Notes under the pieces: generated by a model
Told to the model about the DNA's origin: nothing
Databases searched by the model: none
The model's input: the letters and a program-made list of their open reading frames with translations, nothing else
Shown: positions 38,751 to 42,209 of the stretch, in pieces
How the letters are laid out: each line of letters starts with the position of its first letter
How positions within the stretch are numbered: position 1 is the first letter of the stretch
DNA from: a virus
Direction: 5' to 3' (one strand)
Virus record (IMG/VR): IMGVR_UViG_3300048592_001399
Location: 1 to 42,209 of that record
Length of the DNA: 42,209 nt
Position numbers and translations under genes: made by a program

Positions 38751-40405
38751 GCCGCCAGCCTCCCCGGCATCCCCAGCAGCTGCTGCCGCGACTGCACCCG
38801 GCTGCCGATCACCGTCGCCACATCGTCAGCCCCGCGCGTCTCCAGCGCCCACACCGAAGCCATCGCCGCGTCGAACAGGTCGTCGCCGATCTTCGAGTCG
38901 GCCATCTTGAACGACGAATAGTCGGCCTTGGTCTTCTCTTCCTTGATGTTGGCCAGCTGACGTGCAAAGTCCCGGAAATCCCGCTCCGTGTCACCCGTCA
39001 ACCCTCCCCTCTCCCGCTCGCGGGAGAGGGGCTGGGGGAGAGGGCCGTCATCGTCGGAGAGCGAATCGTCGTCGAACCACGGCAGCGCCGCCCGCCCGCC
39101 GTGGAACGCGCTGCGCAGCTGCGAGGCCATCGCGTGCTTGGTCATGCCGGCGAAGCGGATCGGGGCGAACGCCCACTGGTGCCACGTGCTCTGTGTGCTC
39201 TGGCCGTCGCCGATCGACATCCGGTCGATGTCGGTCAGGCCCAGGCGGAACAGTGCATCGTTCACCGAGGTCAGCAGGCCGATGCCGTAGGCGTCGCCCA
39301 TGGCGTAGTCCGGCCGGAAGTAGTCCCACAGCGCCACCAGGTCGCGCTCGATCGTCTTTTCGTCGGTGCCGGCCGGCCAGGTGCGCACGAAGGGGAAAGT
39401 GACGAAATTGCCCACCAGCTCCGACACCACCAGCGCCGAGCGCGAGGCGTGCAGGCTTTCGCCATGGCCAAGATGGTCGTAGCCGAATGCCACCAGCCCG
39501 CGCCGCCGGTAGCGAACCCCTGGCAGCGGCCCGGCGATCTCCAGCCCGGCGGCCAACCCCACCGAGCGCGCCTTCTTGATGTGTTTCTCCCAGATCCAGT
39601 TCTGGCTGGCGATGTTCATGCACAGGAACTGCCGGATCCACTCGCTCTCGGTCTGCTGCGCCCGCATGTTCGCCACCCAGTCGGCGTTCACGATGCCCAG
39701 CTCCTGGCCCAGGTACACGTCCACCGTCGGCAGTACGTGGTACTGCCCGGAGTCGATCAGCCCCTGCAGCACGTCCGCGCCCTTGAACACACCAGAGATG
39801 CGGATTTCCGGCTCGATCTTCACGTCTAGCCCAAGCCGCTCGGAGGCGCCCAGCATCGGCAGGAAGCGCGACAGCAGCCGGTCCTCCGGCATGTCGTCCA
39901 CCTCCTCCAGCGAGGCGATCGCCAGCGAGTCGCCGTCGATCTGCCCCATGATCCCGTAGGCCGCCGCCTTCGACTTGTTGGCGAACTGGAAGCCCGTGTC
40001 CGCCAGCCGGTACCGGCCGCGGTCGAACGCGATCCACGCCGCCAGCATCTCCGACCGCCCGATCGCGTCCAGCATGTACTTCAGGTTGTTCGCACTCTGC
40101 TGCTGCCGCGGCGCCACGATCCCCAGCTCGAGCCCCGGGTTCGTCGCCAGCCGCTCCAGGTTGTACAGCTCCTTCGTCGACGTCTTGCGCGTCCGCCGGC
40201 ACGAGAAATCCAGCGTGTTGCGGTGCTGGTCCATCTCGATCATCCGCAGCACCTGCATCGGGTCCAGATTCACGTTGTGCACGTGCTTGTGCCACAAGGC
40301 ATGCGGACGGATGCCGGCCTCATCCGGCTTCGCGTAGCGCATGATCGCCGCCTCGGCCCGGCTCGCGACCTTGATGCGCTCGGCTTTGGATGTGCGTTCA
40401 GTCAT
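38747..40405 (-). CDS. terL: Terminase large subunit
   Basis: A 552-aa packaging motor. The ATPase part has a Walker A-like CRRTRKTST (about 69-77) and Walker B-like LAIASLEEVDDM; the nuclease part has acidic residues in VAFGYDHLGHG, YAMGDAYG and KIGDDLFDAAMAS. A REP-like palindrome is inserted in frame in the nuclease domain, adding about 14 residues (GPLPQPLSRERERG) in a loop after FDDDSLSDDD. ATG 40405 is chosen; the frame extends a little further upstream over the neighbouring gene. Confidence 0.92.
   Translation of the reverse strand: MTERTSKAERIKVASRAEAAIMRYAKPDEAGIRPHALWHKHVHNVNLDPMQVLRMIEMDQHRNTLDFSCRRTRKTSTKELYNLERLATNPGLELGIVAPRQQQSANNLKYMLDAIGRSEMLAAWIAFDRGRYRLADTGFQFANKSKAAAYGIMGQIDGDSLAIASLEEVDDMPEDRLLSRFLPMLGASERLGLDVKIEPEIRISGVFKGADVLQGLIDSGQYHVLPTVDVYLGQELGIVNADWVANMRAQQTESEWIRQFLCMNIASQNWIWEKHIKKARSVGLAAGLEIAGPLPGVRYRRRGLVAFGYDHLGHGESLHASRSALVVSELVGNFVTFPFVRTWPAGTDEKTIERDLVALWDYFRPDYAMGDAYGIGLLTSVNDALFRLGLTDIDRMSIGDGQSTQSTWHQWAFAPIRFAGMTKHAMASQLRSAFHGGRAALPWFDDDSLSDDDGPLPQPLSRERERGGLTGDTERDFRDFARQLANIKEEKTKADYSSFKMADSKIGDDLFDAAMASVWALETRGADDVATVIGSRVQSRQQLLGMPGRLAA
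39004..39043. repeat. REP-like palindrome, copy 7 (inside terL)
   Basis: CCCCTCTCCC-GCTCGC-GGGAGAGGGG then CTGGGGGAGAGGG. Translated in frame within the terminase nuclease domain. Confidence 0.85.
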
Positions 40406-40775
40406 CGTCGTCCCACTCGGGAATGTCGACCGTCTGCCCGGCAAGATGATGCGTGCAATCGGCGAGGAACTGGATGCGGCCGTCGGTCACGAAGGAATGG
40501 CAGACCGACGGCACCGTTTCAAACTCGGGCGCCGGACGCCGGCGGCCCAAGTCGGCACGCCAAAGCTCGAGGTCCGCGCGCCCCTTTGGCGTGAGCTCAT
40601 TCCCCCGCACCAGGATCGACGGCGAGAAGGTCGGCTTCTCGACGTTGCCGTTCCACGACCAGCGTGGACCCTCCCCAGCGCCGTGTCTGATCATGTGCGC
40701 GCCGTCGCAGCCAGGACACCAGAACATCAGTCCATTGCCCTCGACGTCGCGCAGAATCTTCGACAGCGCGCTCAC
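40398..40775 (-). CDS. Phage protein of DUF6527-like type
   Basis: A 125-aa protein with two cysteines near the start (FWCPGCDGAHMIRH), WSWNGNVEKPTFSPSILV and CHSFVTDGRIQFLADCTHHLAGQTVDIPEW, a pattern recurring in phage proteins of unknown function. Possibly metal binding. GTG 40775 overlaps the previous stop. Confidence 0.75.
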   Translation of the reverse strand: MSALSKILRDVEGNGLMFWCPGCDGAHMIRHGAGEGPRWSWNGNVEKPTFSPSILVRGNELTPKGRADLELWRADLGRRRPAPEFETVPSVCHSFVTDGRIQFLADCTHHLAGQTVDIPEWDDDD

Positions 40776-41011
40776 CGCGCCGACCTCTCCCCTCTCCCGC
40801 TCGCGGGAGAGGGGCCGGGGGAGAGGGAAGCCTCCCACCCCGGCTTCAAGTGCCCGAAATCGCGCGGCTCGGTCACCGCACGATGTTCGCCGCAGATGCC
40901 GCACGTTCCCTGGTGAACCGTGCAGACGTGGCCTTCCGGCATGCCGCGCCCGTGCCGGTTCCCGCACGGAATGCAGACCCAGTCCGGATATTCGAACGTC
41001 GCTTTATCCAT
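40772..41011 (-). CDS. Small zinc-binding protein with REP-derived tail
   Basis: A 79-aa protein with CIPCGNRHGRGMPEGHVCTVHQGTCGICGEH, enough cysteines and histidines for two zinc sites. The last 15 residues (LSPGPSPASGRGERSAR) are encoded by a REP-like palindrome that has replaced or extended the C-terminus. It may be an HNH-type or accessory packaging factor; only the zinc pattern is visible. Confidence 0.65.
   Translation of the reverse strand: MDKATFEYPDWVCIPCGNRHGRGMPEGHVCTVHQGTCGICGEHRAVTEPRDFGHLKPGWEASLSPGPSPASGRGERSAR
40785..40828. repeat. REP-like palindrome, copy 8
   Basis: CCCCTCTCCC-GCTCGC-GGGAGAGGGG then CCGGGGGAGAGGG, at the 3' end of the zinc-protein gene; nearly identical to copy 7. 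Confidence 0.85.
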
Positions 41012-41958
41012 TATTCACCGCCGTTCTGCGCCTGATGTTCGATTAGCACCGGATCGCGGAGCTTATTCGAACGCGCCCGCTCCAGCGCCCCCGCCAGGTT
41101 CTCCAGCGCCGCCGTCTGCCGCCGCTGGAACTCGTTCAGACTGTCCCGATCCTGACGATCCGCCTCCAGCCGCCCCATCTCGTCGTCCTCGGCCTCGATC
41201 ACCTTGGCCGTCATCCCCATGTCGGCCAGCGTCAGGCCCACTCGCGACAGCAGCTCGCCCAGCGGCTTGAAGAGCGGGTGGGCGATGATGCTTTCCTTGA
41301 CGATCCGGCGGCGCCCCTCCTCGTCGACGTATTCCGCCACGAGCACCTCGCCGTCCTTGTTGGTGTACCACTTCACCGTCTCCTGCTTCACCCCGTCGAC
41401 GATGATGGTCTGCAGGATCTGCTGGATCACGGCGAAGAGGGAGGACTGGAGATCCGCGTAGATCCCCATCAGGTGCTTTGGATTGCGTTGCTCGAACGCC
41501 GCGTGGTGCATCATGAAGAGCTCGGTCTTCTTCACGCACGCCGGCTGGCTCTGGCACCACACCCGGTCGACGTCGCACGCAGAGCAGAAGTCGTAGCCGT
41601 CCGGCTTGGCCGGGAAATACGTCGCCGTCCGCGCCGTCATCCCGTGCTTCATCCCGTTGAAGCGCGTCCGCAGCGCCTCCTCCGGCGTCGGATGCCCATC
41701 CAGATTCGCCGCCGACGCCGCCCGCCCTTCCTCCGTCCTAGGCCCCGTCGCGTTCGCCCAGGCCTTCAGCAGCGATTTCTCCCACGAGGCCTGCCCGCAC
41801 TCCGCCCCGCACTTCGGACACGGCGCGTAGTAGACATAGGGATGGTGCTCCTGCTCCGGCGCGTCCTCCACCCGCCCAGGCTCAGCCTTGAACGACTGAA
41901 AGCAGGGCTTGCAGTAGAAATTGATCTCCGACAGCGGTTTCGATCGATCCTTCGCCAT
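41011..41958 (-). CDS. Putative small terminase / packaging protein, zinc-binding
   Basis: A 315-aa protein that comes first in the packaging operon. The N-terminus has zinc pairs (FYCKPCFQSF; YAPCPKCGAECG) and a second set (FCSACDVDRVWCQSQPACVKK). GPRTEEGRAASAANLDGHPTPEE...MKHGMTA resembles sequences in small-terminase or DNA-binding phage proteins. The C-terminal third is coiled. Its position directly before terL-linked genes supports DNA recognition in packaging, but the assignment is by context. ATG 41958; an upstream in-frame ATG overlaps the late repeat. Confidence 0.65.
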   Translation of the reverse strand: MAKDRSKPLSEINFYCKPCFQSFKAEPGRVEDAPEQEHHPYVYYAPCPKCGAECGQASWEKSLLKAWANATGPRTEEGRAASAANLDGHPTPEEALRTRFNGMKHGMTARTATYFPAKPDGYDFCSACDVDRVWCQSQPACVKKTELFMMHHAAFEQRNPKHLMGIYADLQSSLFAVIQQILQTIIVDGVKQETVKWYTNKDGEVLVAEYVDEEGRRRIVKESIIAHPLFKPLGELLSRVGLTLADMGMTAKVIEAEDDEMGRLEADRQDRDSLNEFQRRQTAALENLAGALERARSNKLRDPVLIEHQAQNGGE

Positions 41959-41981
41959 GCTGGCCATCATCGGCCACGCCG

Positions 41982-42002
41982 GCAAGCCGTTTCACGGGGA
42001 GC
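41982..42002 (-). promoter_or_regulatory. 21-bp late-region repeat, copy D
   Basis: GCTCCCCGTGAAAC plus GGCTTGC on the minus strand, 23 bases before the first packaging gene. In the circular genome it directly follows the stop codon of the serine integrase. Confidence 0.6.
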
Positions 42003-42008
42003 AAACGT

Positions 42009-42209
42009 TCAGGCCACCGCCCGCTTCCGATAAAATCGGGTCGGCAGCGGGAACTCGATCACTTTGGTTCTCAGTAAGACCGGGTCGGGGAGCCAAACAT
42101 CGCTACTGTGAACCACGTCGAATCCGGCACGGTTCACGAGCATCTCAGGCCGGTATTCGATCCGGACGCCATGGTCTTCCAGCACGATCTCCTTGATGAA
42201 CCCGGCGAA
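42009..42209 (-). CDS. Serine integrase C-terminus, circular (attP) form
   Basis: The last 66 codons and stop of the integrase as they read when the phage ends are joined. After WLPD the protein continues for 24 phage-encoded residues, PVLLRTKV then IEFPLPTRFYRKRAVA, and stops at 42009. This tail is basic and replaces the nine tRNA-encoded residues of the integrated form at 1..29. The window cuts the 5' part; the codons are in phase with 1..1581. Confidence 0.88.
   Translation of the reverse strand, partial: FAGFIKEIVLEDHGVRIEYRPEMLVNRAGFDVVHSSDVWLPDPVLLRTKVIEFPLPTRFYRKRAVA
42083..42209. repeat. 127-bp terminal direct repeat, right copy (attP junction)
   Basis: Identical to 30..156. The bases before it (GTAAGACC) are phage sequence, not tRNA, so this junction is attP or a tandem-copy joint rather than attR. 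Confidence 0.95.

Larger units (their letters stand above)
30..42082. mobile_element. Complete temperate siphophage genome (prophage unit)
   Basis: The unit runs from the tRNA-Asn/phage crossover core to the second copy of that core, about 42,053 bp. It contains a serine integrase, an early/replication region, a divergent regulatory region, and full packaging, head, tail and lysis modules. A tape measure gene, a tail-tube-like protein and a frameshifted chaperone pair, without a contractile sheath, indicate a siphovirus morphology. Gene order is colinear on the minus strand with two plus-strand genes at 15.2-15.8 kb. Confidence 0.93.

Overview
The window holds one complete temperate siphovirus-type prophage genome (unit about 42,053 bp, 30..42082) from a high-GC bacterium, most likely a beta- or gamma-proteobacterium. 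The host guess rests on the GC-rich genes, the CCA-encoding tRNA-Asn at the left end, the proteobacterial-type integron integrase, and scattered CTCTCCC...GGGAGAGGG palindromes of the kind common in those groups. Positions 1..42 are the 3' part of a tRNA-Asn gene, so the left edge is an attL junction. The right edge is the phage attP junction: 42083..42209 repeats 30..156 exactly (127 bp). Host-joined and circular (or tandem) junctions are therefore both present in one assembly.

Nearly all genes run leftward (minus strand). From right to left on the circle: packaging (zinc-binding small-terminase candidate, large terminase, portal, MuF-like head protein); a fused protease/scaffold/major-capsid gene; decoration and connector genes; a tail terminator; a lysis cassette (holins, SAR-type lysozyme, membrane protein); the tail tube; a tail chaperone pair with an A AAA AAC frameshift site; a moron pair with a superinfection-immunity protein; tape measure, distal tail genes, a 1002-aa tail-tip protein and receptor-binding-type genes; and a permuted NlpC/P60 peptidase. 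Four 21-bp repeats lie upstream of late gene blocks.

The control region (14.8-15.8 kb) has two divergent ribbon-helix-helix regulators over shared CATCCTGTA operators. The rightward one is followed by a lipoprotein, and these two are the only convincing plus-strand genes. Leftward from there come a CII-like regulator, a run of small early genes that includes a core-only tyrosine recombinase, a DUF3310 protein, and a large primase-helicase.

The standout is at 4.2-7.4 kb, just downstream of the primase-helicase: a phage-borne integron. It has a true IntI-type integrase (with the IntI-specific insertion) next to two gene cassettes bounded by attC sites whose core boxes match their cassette starts. 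The cassettes carry a C5-cytosine DNA methyltransferase, overprinted by a second long reading frame, and a radical-SAM protein. Both cassette ORFs are reversed relative to normal integron cassettes, so they are co-directional with the phage operon. Leftward of the integron are a conserved-looking phage gene, an iteron-rich non-coding region (putative origin), a second full-length tyrosine recombinase, an HTH-like protein and the large serine integrase, whose C-terminal tail is rewritten by integration into the tRNA. Four site-specific recombinases thus share one 42-kb genome.
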